From: Deltaproteobacteria bacterium
Lineage (GTDB): Bacteria > Myxococcota_A > Polyangia > JACPQR01
NCBI GenBank assembly: GCA_016190375.1
Contig: JACPQR010000204.1
Coordinates: 1-62,848 of the forward strand
Reading direction: 5' to 3'
Length of the DNA: 62,848 nt
Positions within the stretch are counted from its first letter, which is position 1; every line of letters starts with the position of its first letter. Positions 1 to 10,239 of this stretch are shown in pieces. The notes under the pieces are model-generated. The model searched no databases. It saw nothing but the letters and a program-made list of their open reading frames with translations, and was not told the DNA's origin. A program made the position numbers and the translations under genes.

Positions 1-165
1 AAGGTCAAGGTCAACGTCAACGTCAACGACCAAGTCGGCTCCGGTGGTCTGCTCGGCAATCGCGATTATCCCCCGTCGGGGACTCCGCGGCGTCGTCAGC
101 AGCGCAAGGATTTGCCGTGTCCCGATGCCTGGAAACCGGGAGCTGCACCCAACTGAGATCCCGAC
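1..165. repeat. Dispersed repeat arm with GTCAAC hexamer array, cut by the window start
   Basis: Positions 4-30 are a short array of GTCAAG/GTCAAC hexamers. Positions 57-104 match the reverse complement of 57421-57468 with one mismatch in 48. Positions 109-152 match the reverse complement of about 57337-57381 with a few mismatches, ending in the shared word CTGCACCCAA. The 57.4 kb copy has about 40 extra bases between the two blocks. This is therefore the outer arm of a cassette like the one at 57.3-58.1 kb, whose body would lie left of the window. Nothing in 165-226 beyond a Shine-Dalgarno GAGGAGG (215-221) for the next gene. Confidence 0.75.
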
Positions 166-226
166 TGTAAGCCGGGCGTCCGCTCGCGCGTTCCCTCGCT
201 GACCTGGTTCCGCCGAGGAGGCACGC

Positions 227-1129
227 ATGCGAAGGCTCGATTCACTCGCTTGTCCATGGATCGCCTGGACCGCGCTCCAGCTAGCGGGCTGCGCCGCCGC
301 GACAGAGGCCGCGCGACAGTCGTCCACCACGCCCGCACAGGTGGCCACCGCAGCGCAGGCACCGCCCGCACCGGTGCCGGCAATGGAGGAATCCTCGTCT
401 TCGGCGCCGGCCGATGCCACGGCGCGGTCGGCCATCGGCAGCGTGGTCGGCTCGCAGGCATCGGGCTCCGGTCGGGCCGGCCCCGAGACTCCGCGACGCG
501 GCGACGCGCCCGATGCGTCCGGCAATGCCAGTCCGGGCCCGGAGGCTGGACCGCTCCTCGTCTACGTTGCACAGGTCGACATGCAGACCGACGGCGAGCG
601 AATCGCGGCCACGATCGATCAGATCATCGAGGTCGCGTACTCGCTGGGCGGCTACCTCGCCGAGCGCGGCGACGCGAGCGTCAAGGTGCGGATTCCCTCG
701 GCCCGCTTTCGCCAGGGGCTCGGCCGAATGGAGGAGCTGGGCGAGATCCTTCACCGCTCCGTCTCCGCCGAAGATGTGTCCGAGGAGTACCGCGACGCCG
801 AGGTCCGACTGGAGAACCTGCGGGCGATCCGGCGCCGGCTCGAGGAGTTCCTCGCGCGCGCAGGCAACATGCAGGATGCGCTGACGGTGGAGCGCGAGCT
901 CGAGAGGGTCACGGCGGAGATCGACCGACTCGAGGGGCGGCTGCGCTTCCTCGCTTCGCGCGTCGCCTTCTCGCTCGTGACCGTGAACCTCCGGGCACGC
1001 CCGCTGCCGGTCGCAGTCGTGCCGCCGCCACCGCCGCCGCCACCACCTGCTCCGGTGCGACGCGTCGTGGAGCTGCCGATCGAATGGCTGACGCAGCTCG
1101 GGATCGATCGCCTCCTGGAGCTCCGCTAG
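227..1129 (+). CDS. DUF4349-domain lipoprotein
   Basis: A 300-aa predicted lipoprotein. The N-terminus carries a hydrophobic stretch and lipobox L-A-G-C with Cys22, followed by about 80 residues of Ala/Pro/Ser-rich linker. Residues about 105-258 resemble DUF4349: an initial beta segment, a helix with the AATIDQIIEVAYSLGGY pattern, then a long charged coiled-coil (EYRDAEVRLENL, ERELERVTAEIDRLEGRL) and a final beta strand. DUF4349 proteins usually end in a transmembrane helix. Here the tail is instead a run of nine prolines (near residue 266) and a short helix. The start is supported by GAGGAGG five bases upstream. The function of the family is unknown; an envelope location is inferred from the lipobox. 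Confidence 0.8.
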   Translation: MRRLDSLACPWIAWTALQLAGCAAATEAARQSSTTPAQVATAAQAPPAPVPAMEESSSSAPADATARSAIGSVVGSQASGSGRAGPETPRRGDAPDASGNASPGPEAGPLLVYVAQVDMQTDGERIAATIDQIIEVAYSLGGYLAERGDASVKVRIPSARFRQGLGRMEELGEILHRSVSAEDVSEEYRDAEVRLENLRAIRRRLEEFLARAGNMQDALTVERELERVTAEIDRLEGRLRFLASRVAFSLVTVNLRARPLPVAVVPPPPPPPPPAPVRRVVELPIEWLTQLGIDRLLELR

Positions 1130-1163
1130 TCGAACGAACCACGAGAACGATGGAGAGTGTCAA

Positions 1164-1640
1164 ATGAAGATCGTCACGACTTGCTTCCTTCTGGTCGCCG
1201 CGGGCCTGGGCGGCACCTCCTGTGCCTCGTTCCACCTCAGGACCGCCACGGGCTTCGTCGAGCTCGAGGATCAGGACGACTACGACCTGCGCGCGACGAG
1301 CGCCGAGGGCGTCGTGGTGTCCGTCCGCAAGATGCCCAACAGGCCGCGCGGCTCGCTCGCCTTCTGGACGGGCGCCGTCGACGAACGCCTCCAGCGCGAG
1401 GGCTACGCCCCCGTCAGCCTCCGCGCCGTCAGGACCGAGTCGGGCCTCGCCGGTCGCCAGATCCGCTACGAACGCGTTCGCTCTGGCGTGACCTACCACT
1501 ACTGGGTGACGGTCTTCGTGACCGAAGGCGGCTTCCTGTCCAGGAGCCGCGTCTTCCTGGTGGAGGCAGGCGGAGACCAGTTCACCTTCCCCCAGGCCGA
1601 GCGCGACGTCGAGCGAACGATCCGATCGTTCCGCGCCTGA
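1164..1640 (+). CDS. Small predicted lipoprotein, function unknown
   Basis: A 158-aa protein lying 34 bases after the DUF4349 gene, probably in the same transcript. It has a short signal peptide ending T-S-C with Cys20, a weak lipobox. The mature part is a compact alternating beta pattern with many Arg/Glu residues and a conserved-looking ending (GDQFTFPQAERDVERTIRSF). That ending is typical of small secreted proteins that report an error or stress term, but no family is recognised with confidence. A GGAGAG lies upstream of the ATG. Confidence 0.6.
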   Translation: MKIVTTCFLLVAAGLGGTSCASFHLRTATGFVELEDQDDYDLRATSAEGVVVSVRKMPNRPRGSLAFWTGAVDERLQREGYAPVSLRAVRTESGLAGRQIRYERVRSGVTYHYWVTVFVTEGGFLSRSRVFLVEAGGDQFTFPQAERDVERTIRSFRA

Positions 1641-1685
1641 CAGCCACTCCCAGGACCTCCCCCCAAACGAGCTAGACTCGCCCCG

Positions 1686-3209
<1,524 letters not shown>

Positions 3210-3213
3210 CGCC

Positions 3214-3624
3214 TCACGGCGTGATGCCGGCGAGGCCGCGGTCGATCTCCACGATCGCCGCGACGGTCTCGGAGTCGTCCTCGCGCGCGGGGTAGTCCTC
3301 GAGCGAGCGGGAGTAGATGGCCCGGGCGCGCTCGTAGAAGAGGCGCGCGCCCGCGATGTCGCCCTGGAGCGCGCAGACGTCGGCCTCCTCGCAGCATAGC
3401 CGGGCCACTGCCTTGGCCTTCTCGCGGTGCCGGCAGAGGCCGGTCAGCGTCGCGGGATCGAGGGACCTGAACAGCTCGGCGTCGCGTCCGAGCAGCTCGT
3501 CCCAGGCCGCATCGATCTCGTCCAGAGCCTCCTCGTACTCGCCGTCCTCCTTGCGCCTCGCGATGCGGGCCAGGAAGTCGCCGAGCTGTTTCACCATCCT
3601 CAGGACGTAGTCGTCTTCAAACAT
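3214..3624 (-). CDS. DUF6483-like small helical protein
   Basis: About 136 aa if started at the ATG at 3624 (MFEDDYVLRM), which is where similarity to DUF6483-type proteins begins; an upstream start at 3657 is possible but adds an unrelated leader. The sequence is all-helical with a TPR-like segment (ADVCALQGDIAGARLFYERARAIY). The start overlaps the end of the upstream YkgJ-type gene by 8 bases, so the two are probably co-translated. It converges on the kinase gene with 4 bases between stops. The function is unknown; the family assignment is from memory of the N-terminal pattern and is moderate. Confidence 0.6.
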   Translation of the reverse strand: MFEDDYVLRMVKQLGDFLARIARRKEDGEYEEALDEIDAAWDELLGRDAELFRSLDPATLTGLCRHREKAKAVARLCCEEADVCALQGDIAGARLFYERARAIYSRSLEDYPAREDDSETVAAIVEIDRGLAGITP

Positions 3625-5029
3625 CTCCGGCTCGGGAACACGGACGCAGCCTACCACTCAGCGCTTCCCAGATGACGGGCGTCAGCTCGCCGTCCTCGAG
3701 GCCCGCCATCCACCAGATCCGCGTTGCGCGCGAGGCGGCCTTCGGTGAGCCGGAGCTCCCCACGGTGTGAAGAATCAGCTCGAGGAGCAGCAGGATCGCG
3801 CGCAGACCGACCTGCAGGTCGGGGAGCTTGTAGGCCTCGCATGCGTAGAGCACCTGGCGGACCGTGGCTGCAATGAACCTGGCGGCCGCCCGCGGCGGCG
3901 CCGGCGGCTCCCTTCCGGCCGCCATCGCCTCGAGGGCACGGCGCATCGCGCGCGACCGGCGGAGCTTCGACGCGAACCATCCGACGAGCGGCGAGGGGGC
4001 GCGCTCATCGGCGACCAGCCGCGCGCGGATCGCGGCCACGAGTCGAGCGCGATCCAGAGCGTGCTCCTCGATGGTCGCGCCCTCGATCTCCGAGAGCGCG
4101 CGCGGGATGAACGCCGGCGTCGCACCCGCGTCATCGAGGAGCGTTCGCCAGCGCCGCTCGATCGCGGCATAGCGCGCGAAACCGACGGTCCGCCCGGCGA
4201 AGGGAGCGTCGTAGGCGCCCCGGACCGCTTCGTCCTTCTCCAGGGCGAAGGCGGTCGGCGCGAAGCGATCGAGCGGCGTGCCGTGGGCCGCGCTGCGATG
4301 GAGCGAGCCGCAGGCGATCCGCAAGGTCAGGCGCGGCCCGAAGGCCGTCGCCACCGTGGCGAGAGGGAAGATGCGGCACGTGTCTGGCTTGCGCTCGGCG
4401 CCTTGCCTGGCGTGGACCGCGCAGCGCCCGTCGTCGAGGAGGAAGACGCAGCGATCGTCCTCGCCGACCTGGCGAAGGATTCGCTCCACCGGAGCGCCTC
4501 CCCCGGCGGCGTAGGGCTCGTGGAAGGAGCGGCCGCCGAGGATGTCCGAGTACAGCTCGACGTCGATCCGCGCGATCTCGTCGGGACGCAGCGGGACCGT
4601 CAAACCGCGACAGCACATCCCACAAGCGTGGCAGTCCCATCGCGCCGCCGGGTCGGCGACCGCAAGCCGCCTGACGCGTACCATCTTCTCGGGCGTGTCG
4701 AATGCACGCGTGTCGTGTTCCGCCTGGTGACCGTCGACGAGCGCGCGCGCCCGCGGAGTCTCGAGGAGGTTCTCGGACTCGAGCCGCCCGACCAGCGCGC
4801 CGACCTCGCGCCGAGAGAGAGACGAGCGCCGCGCCACGTCGTCGATCGATCGCTCGCGGCCCATCGCCCTGAGCGCCGCGACCTGCGCACGGGTCACGGC
4901 GTGGACGGCGCCCACGACGGTGTCGACGAGCGCACCTCCGCCGTCCTCCTCGAGGATCTTCAGGTCGCGTCTGACTCGTGGGATGCGCCGGGCCGCCGGC
5001 ATGGTTGGCTCTGAGGGAGCGGCGGCCAC
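3617..5029 (-). CDS. YkgJ-type cysteine-cluster protein with N-terminal winged-helix-like domain
   Basis: A 470-aa protein with the CxxCxxCC cluster (CHACGMCC, residues 133-140). Further Cys occur in GRCAVH and TCRIFPL, which is the YkgJ/CxxCxxCC layout thought to bind iron or zinc. The family includes flagellin lysine-N-methylase-like members, but no substrate can be named here. Residues about 30-92 form a small helical region (RERSIDDVARRSSLSRREVGA) like a winged helix or PqqD-like domain. The C-terminal 200 residues are helix-rich. The start is uncertain: GTG at 5029 has GAGTGG upstream, and an ATG at 5002 is also possible. Transcribed divergently from the acyl-CoA dehydrogenase pair. Confidence 0.75.
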   Translation of the reverse strand: MAAAPSEPTMPAARRIPRVRRDLKILEEDGGGALVDTVVGAVHAVTRAQVAALRAMGRERSIDDVARRSSLSRREVGALVGRLESENLLETPRARALVDGHQAEHDTRAFDTPEKMVRVRRLAVADPAARWDCHACGMCCRGLTVPLRPDEIARIDVELYSDILGGRSFHEPYAAGGGAPVERILRQVGEDDRCVFLLDDGRCAVHARQGAERKPDTCRIFPLATVATAFGPRLTLRIACGSLHRSAAHGTPLDRFAPTAFALEKDEAVRGAYDAPFAGRTVGFARYAAIERRWRTLLDDAGATPAFIPRALSEIEGATIEEHALDRARLVAAIRARLVADERAPSPLVGWFASKLRRSRAMRRALEAMAAGREPPAPPRAAARFIAATVRQVLYACEAYKLPDLQVGLRAILLLLELILHTVGSSGSPKAASRATRIWWMAGLEDGELTPVIWEALSGRLRPCSRAGDV

Positions 5030-5089
5030 TTAACCACTCGACCGCTCGGCGACAAGACCTGGCCCACGTCGACGGACCTTCGGAGAGGC

Positions 5090-5118
5090 TTGACACGCTG
5101 CGCAATAACGGCGATTCT
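5090..5118 (+). promoter_or_regulatory. Candidate sigma70-type promoter for the acyl-CoA dehydrogenase pair
   Basis: Perfect TTGACA (5090-5095), then 17 bases, then GATTCT (5113-5118). The following 50 bases are unusually AT-rich for this window and end in GGAG six bases before the ATG at 5173. The -10 matches the consensus at only three positions, so this is a candidate. Confidence 0.45.
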
Positions 5119-5172
5119 TCCATAGCGTTTCTACGTAATCAGGGGTTAACCGCGCGAAATAATGGAGTTATC

Positions 5173-6375
5173 ATGGTCTCGTTCGAACCGTCGGAGGACC
5201 AGCAGCTCATTCAGAGCACGGTGAGGAGCTACGCGGAGAAGGTTCTCCGCCCGCGTCTGAGGGACTTCGAGCGGGCCCGTTGCCTGCCTGACGAGGTCAT
5301 GCAGGCGCTGCACGAGATGGGGGTGACCACCCTGACGATCCCGGAGTCGGCCGGCGGTCCCGGTCTCGGCCTCGGCACCGCGGTCCTTGCCGAAGAGGAG
5401 CTCGCCGCGGGCGACGCAGCGGTGCCCTACGCAATGGGCGGGGCCGGATCGCTTGGAGCCGTCGTCATGGAGCTCGGCACGGACGAGCAGAAGACGCGAC
5501 TCTTGGCCCCGTTTTGCGAGCCGGATGCGTGGAAGCACCGGGGCGCCCTGGCGTTCAGCGAGCCTCGACCCGCGGCGTCGCCCGGGCTGTCCACGACCGC
5601 AACGAGGACCGCTCTCGGCTGGCGGCTCGACGGCAAGAAGAGCTTCGTGCTCAACGGCGGGATTGCCCAGGCGACGGTCGTGTTCGCCCAGGTCGATCAG
5701 CCCGCGGGATGGGAGGGCCTCGGCGCATTCGTCATCGAGAGCGACCGGCCGGGGATGACCGCGGGTCCGAGGATGGGGACAGTGGGCCTCGACGCGGCGC
5801 ATTTCGGCGAGCTCGTGCTGGAGGGGTGCGTCGTCCCCGAGGCGAATCGCCTCTCGGGAGTCGAGAAGGTGGGCCACGGGCTCCTCAGAGCCTTCTCGCG
5901 GATCTCGCTCCACTCCGCGGCACGCGCGGTGGGGCTCTCGCGCGCGGCCTTCGACATCACCCGCGAGTACTGCGAGACGCGCCAGGCCTTCGGAAAGCCG
6001 ATCGGTCACTTCCAGGCGATCGCCTTCACGCTGGCGGACAGGCTCATGGACCTCGACAGTGCCCGCTGGATGCTGTGGCGCGCCGCAGCCCGATGGGACG
6101 CCGGCAAGGACGCGGGAAAGCAAACTGCGATGGCGGCTGCCCACGCGTTCGAGGTCGCGATGCGCGCCGCGGACGACGCCGTGCAGCTCCACGGCGGAGC
6201 CGGCTTCATCCGCGACGTGTGTGTCGAGAAGATGATGCGCGACGCCAAGACCATCGCGCTCACGGCCCCACCGGTCGCGGTCCAGGACGCGCTCGTGGCG
6301 GACGGGGAGCTCGGCGTCCAGCACGACCTGGCCGCGGTCTTGCCGACCCCGGACATCCAGCCGATCTTCACCTAG
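5173..6375 (+). CDS. Acyl-CoA dehydrogenase family protein (probable non-catalytic partner subunit)
   Basis: A 400-aa ACAD-fold protein. The start MVSFEPSEDQ at 5173 is preceded by GGAG at 5164-5167. ACAD landmarks are present: the helical N-domain, the middle beta-domain (LAFSEP in place of the usual TEPxAGSD, then LDGKKSFVLNGG), ETRQAFGKPIGHFQAIAF and LHGGAGFIRD. In the position where catalytic ACADs carry the base of IYEGT, this protein reads KTIALTAPP, so the usual C-terminal glutamate is missing. It lies nine bases before a second ACAD gene that does have FEGTGQIQ. Such adjacent unequal pairs form alpha2-beta2 enzymes in actinobacterial steroid side-chain degradation; the same arrangement is inferred here. 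The substrate is unknown. Confidence 0.8.
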   Translation: MVSFEPSEDQQLIQSTVRSYAEKVLRPRLRDFERARCLPDEVMQALHEMGVTTLTIPESAGGPGLGLGTAVLAEEELAAGDAAVPYAMGGAGSLGAVVMELGTDEQKTRLLAPFCEPDAWKHRGALAFSEPRPAASPGLSTTATRTALGWRLDGKKSFVLNGGIAQATVVFAQVDQPAGWEGLGAFVIESDRPGMTAGPRMGTVGLDAAHFGELVLEGCVVPEANRLSGVEKVGHGLLRAFSRISLHSAARAVGLSRAAFDITREYCETRQAFGKPIGHFQAIAFTLADRLMDLDSARWMLWRAAARWDAGKDAGKQTAMAAAHAFEVAMRAADDAVQLHGGAGFIRDVCVEKMMRDAKTIALTAPPVAVQDALVADGELGVQHDLAAVLPTPDIQPIFT

Positions 6376-6384
6376 GAGCGCCGC

Positions 6385-7608
6385 ATGATCGACTTCGAGC
6401 TCAACGAGACGCAGCAGCAGATCAAGTCTTTCGTCCACATGTTCGCCGAGCAGATGGTCCGCCCGATCTCGCTCGTGGCCGATCGCGACCACGGGCTGCC
6501 GCCCGAGTTCCTCGCCAGGGTCAACGAGATGCGGAACGCGTTCACGATGGGCGCGATCCCGAAGGAGTACGGCGGCGAGGGCGACGGGGCGGGCGGCAAG
6601 GACAAGAAAGGCGGCCGCTCCGCGAACCTCACGGCCGCGATCGGCTCGGAGGAGATGTGCTGGGGCGACGCCGCGGTCGTCCTCACGCTGCCTGGCCCGG
6701 GCCTCGGTGGACCGCCGGTGCGCTCGATGGGAACGCCGGAGCAGCAGGAACGCTTCTTCGGGGTCTTCCAGAAGCCCGGTCTCCACTGGGGCGCGTACGG
6801 TCTGACCGAGCCGGGGGCAGGCAGCGACGTCGCCGCGATCCGGACGACCTGCGTCAAGGACGGCGACCACTGGATCCTGAACGGCACGAAGTGCTTCATC
6901 ACGAACGGCGCCCGCGCCGACTGGGTCGTGATCTTCGCGACGGTGGACGCCGCGCAGGGCCGCGCCGGCCATCGGGCCTTCGTGGTCGAGAAGGGCACGC
7001 CCGGCTTCCGGATCGGGAAGATCGAGGAGAAGATGGGGCTCAGGGCCAGCGAGACTGCGGAGCTCGTGCTCGAGGACGCGCGGGTCCCGGCCGCGAACCT
7101 GCTCGGCGGCGAGGACAGCTACCGCACGAAGGAAGGCTTCATGGGGGCGATGAAGACCTTCGACTCCACGCGGCCGCTCGTGGGCGCGATGGCGATCGGC
7201 ATCGGCCGCGCCGCCTACGAGCACGCCCGCGACTTCGTCAAGGAGCACTACCTCTTGTCGCGCCCTGTCCCTCGCTACCGCGCGATCGCCGAGCGGCTCG
7301 CCCGTATCGCCCGCCGCCTCGACGCCGCCCGGCTGCTCGTCTGGCGCGCCGCCTGGATGGCGGACAGGGGCCTCGCTAACGCGAAGGAGGCCTCGATGGC
7401 CAAGGCGTACGCCGGCCAGGCGGCCATCTTCGCCTGCATCGAGGCCATCGAGGTCTGCGGCGCGCCTGGCGCCGCCGCGGGCAGCGACCACGCCTTCCTG
7501 GACAAGTGGTTCCGCGACATCAAGGTCTTCGACATCTTCGAGGGCACGGGCCAGATCCAGCGCATCGTCATCTCGAAGCGCATCTTGAGCGGCCTGAAGA
7601 GCTTCTGA
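6385..7608 (+). CDS. Acyl-CoA dehydrogenase (catalytic subunit)
   Basis: A 407-aa flavoprotein dehydrogenase. Motifs seen are YGLTEPGAGSDVAAIRT (FAD/substrate loop), WILNGTKCFITNG, FRIGKIEEKMGLRASETAEL and FDIFEGTGQIQRIVISK with the catalytic Glu of the IYEGT box. A basic insert (GGKDKKGGRS, about residues 72-81) is unusual in the N-terminal helical domain. The enzyme oxidises an acyl-CoA to the 2-enoyl-CoA, passing electrons to ETF. It is probably an operon mate of the preceding ACAD (9-base gap). It converges with the FHA-GGDEF gene. Confidence 0.92.
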   Translation: MIDFELNETQQQIKSFVHMFAEQMVRPISLVADRDHGLPPEFLARVNEMRNAFTMGAIPKEYGGEGDGAGGKDKKGGRSANLTAAIGSEEMCWGDAAVVLTLPGPGLGGPPVRSMGTPEQQERFFGVFQKPGLHWGAYGLTEPGAGSDVAAIRTTCVKDGDHWILNGTKCFITNGARADWVVIFATVDAAQGRAGHRAFVVEKGTPGFRIGKIEEKMGLRASETAELVLEDARVPAANLLGGEDSYRTKEGFMGAMKTFDSTRPLVGAMAIGIGRAAYEHARDFVKEHYLLSRPVPRYRAIAERLARIARRLDAARLLVWRAAWMADRGLANAKEASMAKAYAGQAAIFACIEAIEVCGAPGAAAGSDHAFLDKWFRDIKVFDIFEGTGQIQRIVISKRILSGLKSF

Positions 7609-7614
7609 CTCCCC

Positions 7615-8577
7615 TCACATCACGACGCGGTTGCGGCCGGCGTTCTTCGCGGCGTAGAGGTTCTCGTCGGCCTTGGCGATGATCTTCTCGGGCGTGTCGA
7701 GGGCCACGCCGTCGGGAGTGAAGCCGATGCCGATCGACACCGTGATCCTCATGTCGCCGCCGGGCCACGGGACCCCGAGCGACTCCATGCTCCGGCGGAT
7801 GCGCTCGGCGAGGATCTCGGTCGATCTCGGGTCGATGCCGCGCACGAGCACGGCGAACTCCTCGCCTCCGTAGCGGGCCACGACGTCCTCGGCGCGCACC
7901 AGCTTGTGAAGCTGGCCGCACAGCGAGCGCAGAACGCAGTCGCCGGCCAGGTGGCCGCGCGTGTCGTTGATCCGCTTGAAGTGATCGATGTCGAGCAGGA
8001 GAAGCGACACGCTCGTGCGGTGCCGGTTCGCGAACGAGAGCTCGGTGCGTAGGCGGTCCATGAAGTACTTGCGATTGAACGCCCGCGTCAGCGGATCGCG
8101 CACCGCGGACTCGTACATCTGGCGCTGGAACGTCTCCTCCAGCTCGTCCTGCATCGTGAACTTGAGGACCGTGGTCCGCCCGAGGCCGATCCGGTCGCCG
8201 TCCACGAGGTCGTGACGCTCCACGGGCTTCTCGCCGACGAAGGTCCCGTTCGTCGACCCGAGATCTTCGAGCACGAAGCCGCCTTCCTCGAGACGCACCA
8301 CCCGCGCGTGGCGCCGCGAGATCCCACCGTCGTCGATCCGGACGTCGGCCTCCCGGCCGCGACCCATGACCGTGACGGGACGGTCGAGGGGATGAAGCTC
8401 CCCGACGGCCCCACCCGTGATCACGATCAGGCAAGCGCGGTCCTTGCGGAGCGGCTGCTTCGCGTCGAGGCCGAGCTTGGCCGCGCTGGTGATGACGGTC
8501 GAGTCGTCGCCGGGGTAGTCGAGCTGTTCGAGGTCGGGGACGAGCTGCTCTCCGGTCCTGGGGTTTCGCTCCTTCAC
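7615..8577 (-). CDS. FHA-GGDEF diguanylate cyclase
   Basis: About 320 aa from a GTG start at 8577 that overlaps the upstream glycosidase stop as GTGA, so translation is probably coupled. The longer open frame to 9000 is a shadow of the glycosidase gene. The FHA domain lies at about 62-135 (VMGRGREADVRIDDGGISRRHARV, with STNGTFV), a phosphothreonine-binding module. The GGDEF domain covers about 155-318 with DIDHFKRIND and YGGEEFAVLV, an intact active site. It is expected to make cyclic-di-GMP under control of Thr-phosphorylated partners, such as the Pkn-type kinases in this window. No inhibitory RxxD was checked with confidence. Confidence 0.9.
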   Translation of the reverse strand: MKERNPRTGEQLVPDLEQLDYPGDDSTVITSAAKLGLDAKQPLRKDRACLIVITGGAVGELHPLDRPVTVMGRGREADVRIDDGGISRRHARVVRLEEGGFVLEDLGSTNGTFVGEKPVERHDLVDGDRIGLGRTTVLKFTMQDELEETFQRQMYESAVRDPLTRAFNRKYFMDRLRTELSFANRHRTSVSLLLLDIDHFKRINDTRGHLAGDCVLRSLCGQLHKLVRAEDVVARYGGEEFAVLVRGIDPRSTEILAERIRRSMESLGVPWPGGDMRITVSIGIGFTPDGVALDTPEKIIAKADENLYAAKNAGRNRVVM

Positions 8578-10169
8578 TCCGGGCACTCCTCGGCGGGATC
8601 CTGGCAATTCTCCGAACGGCAGGTCGTCGGCTCGCCGTACCCGGCGTAGCGGTCGTGGAGCTCCTGCGTGACCCGCCCGGCCGCGATGATCTCGGCGTAC
8701 GCCTGGGCGCCCAGGCTCGCGGTGCGCTCCTTGGTCTCGAAGTCGACCGAGTACAGCCCGAACCGCGGGCAGTAGCCCATGACCCACTCGAAGTTGTCCA
8801 TGAGAGACCAGTGGAAGTACCCGCGCACGTCGATCCCCGAGGCGATTGCCCGGGCGAGGACGTCGAGGTGCTCGGTGACGAACGTAGCGCGCATCACGTC
8901 GCCCGAGTCTGCGATGCCGTTCTCGGTGATGTAGACGGGCAACCCGTATTCGCGCAGCTCCTCGAGGACCACGGCGAAGCCCGCGGGATAGATGTCCCAC
9001 CCGAAGTCGGTCTTGGGCTCGGGCGTCGGGAACGGCTCGAACAGCGGCATCCCCGGCAGCGGGAAGTCCTCGATCGACATCACGAGGGTGCGCGAGTAGT
9101 AGTTCAGGCCGATGAAGTCCGCGCGACCGACGAGCTCGGGGATGGCGCTCCCCTCACCCTCGTCGTCCGTGTCCCCGTCCAGGGTCAGATCGAGGTCGCC
9201 ACGGATGATCGCGTCGAGGAACACGCGGTTCATCGCGTAGCGAAGCCCGTCCGTCGCCTCCTGGTCCGCCGGGCTGTCCAGGTTGGAAGGCTCGAACGCC
9301 CGGTTGTTCTTCGCGATCGAGACCAGCGCCGTGTCGTCGACCTCGTGGATCGCGTCGTAGGCCGCGGCGTGCGCGTAGATCATGTGCCTCGCCGTGAGGA
9401 TCATGTCCTCGAAGGCGAGCTCGGGCGTCATGATGCCCGAGTGACGAGCGCCCGGGGGGAACATGCCGAGGAAGTTCGCCGCCACGTCGTAGACCATCGG
9501 CTCGTTGATGGTGATCCAGAGGTCGACCTCGTCGCCGAACTCCAGCGCCACGCGGCGCGCCCACTCCGGCAAGAGGTCCATCATCTCGGGCATGAGCCAG
9601 CCGGGGCGGTTGTCCAGGTCGCACGGCTCGCTCAGCCAGGTCGGCAGGACGAAGTGCTGGAGCGTCACCATCGGCGCGATGCCGCGCTCGCGCATCCCCG
9701 CGAGCATGTCGTGGTAGCGCTGCACGGCCTCGGCGTCCGGCGTGTCCGCGTCCCACGCCTCCCGCGTCGGGTACAGGCGGGACCAGTCGATGCCGAACCG
9801 GTAGGCGTTCGTGCCGAGGTCCCGGGCGAGGTCGAGGTCCTCCTCCCACAGGTTCCATCCGTCGGGTCCGTCGTCGGCGCTGTCGCAGCTCGAGATCTTG
9901 CCGAGCCTCTCCCACCGATACCAGTCGCTGTCGTGGAGCCCACCCTCGATCTGGTACGGGGCGGTCGCGGATCCCCACAGGAAGTCGTCCGGGAAGGGAG
10001 GTGCCGGCTCCCAGGGCGCGTCGGGCTCGCCGGAGTCCGGGACCGGGCTCGCGTCGGTCGCGGCGTCGAGCCCGGCGTCGACGCCGCCCTCCGGCCGGTC
10101 GTCGTCCCCACAACCCGCGACGGCGGACAGGAGGAGCGAAAGGCCGAAGATGGTGCGCCGAGAAAGCAT
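8574..10169 (-). CDS. GH1 family beta-glucosidase-like lipoprotein
   Basis: The start MLSRRTIFGL at 10169 gives a clean signal peptide with lipobox V-A-G-C (Cys about 20), followed by an Asp/Ala-rich linker of about 35 residues. The rest is a full GH1 barrel: FLWGSATAPYQIEGG at the N-terminus, WITINEPMVY carrying the acid/base Glu, VYITENGIADSG carrying the nucleophile Glu, and HWSLMDNFEW near the end. Both catalytic glutamates are present. The enzyme should hydrolyse beta-glycosides at the cell surface or periplasm. It overlaps the FHA-GGDEF gene by GTGA, an unusual pairing. Transcribed divergently from selB with 70 bases between starts. Confidence 0.92.
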   Translation of the reverse strand: MLSRRTIFGLSLLLSAVAGCGDDDRPEGGVDAGLDAATDASPVPDSGEPDAPWEPAPPFPDDFLWGSATAPYQIEGGLHDSDWYRWERLGKISSCDSADDGPDGWNLWEEDLDLARDLGTNAYRFGIDWSRLYPTREAWDADTPDAEAVQRYHDMLAGMRERGIAPMVTLQHFVLPTWLSEPCDLDNRPGWLMPEMMDLLPEWARRVALEFGDEVDLWITINEPMVYDVAANFLGMFPPGARHSGIMTPELAFEDMILTARHMIYAHAAAYDAIHEVDDTALVSIAKNNRAFEPSNLDSPADQEATDGLRYAMNRVFLDAIIRGDLDLTLDGDTDDEGEGSAIPELVGRADFIGLNYYSRTLVMSIEDFPLPGMPLFEPFPTPEPKTDFGWDIYPAGFAVVLEELREYGLPVYITENGIADSGDVMRATFVTEHLDVLARAIASGIDVRGYFHWSLMDNFEWVMGYCPRFGLYSVDFETKERTASLGAQAYAEIIAAGRVTQELHDRYAGYGEPTTCRSENCQDPAEECPE

Positions 10170-10239
10170 GGACAACTCTCGCGTAGTGCGGGGCATCGTA
10201 TTACGAACGCTCGGCGCCTGCTATCCTAGAAACCTTTTC

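Noticed and set aside
5146..7491. Minus-strand open frame of 781 codons
   Set aside because: Antisense shadow of the two acyl-CoA dehydrogenase genes.
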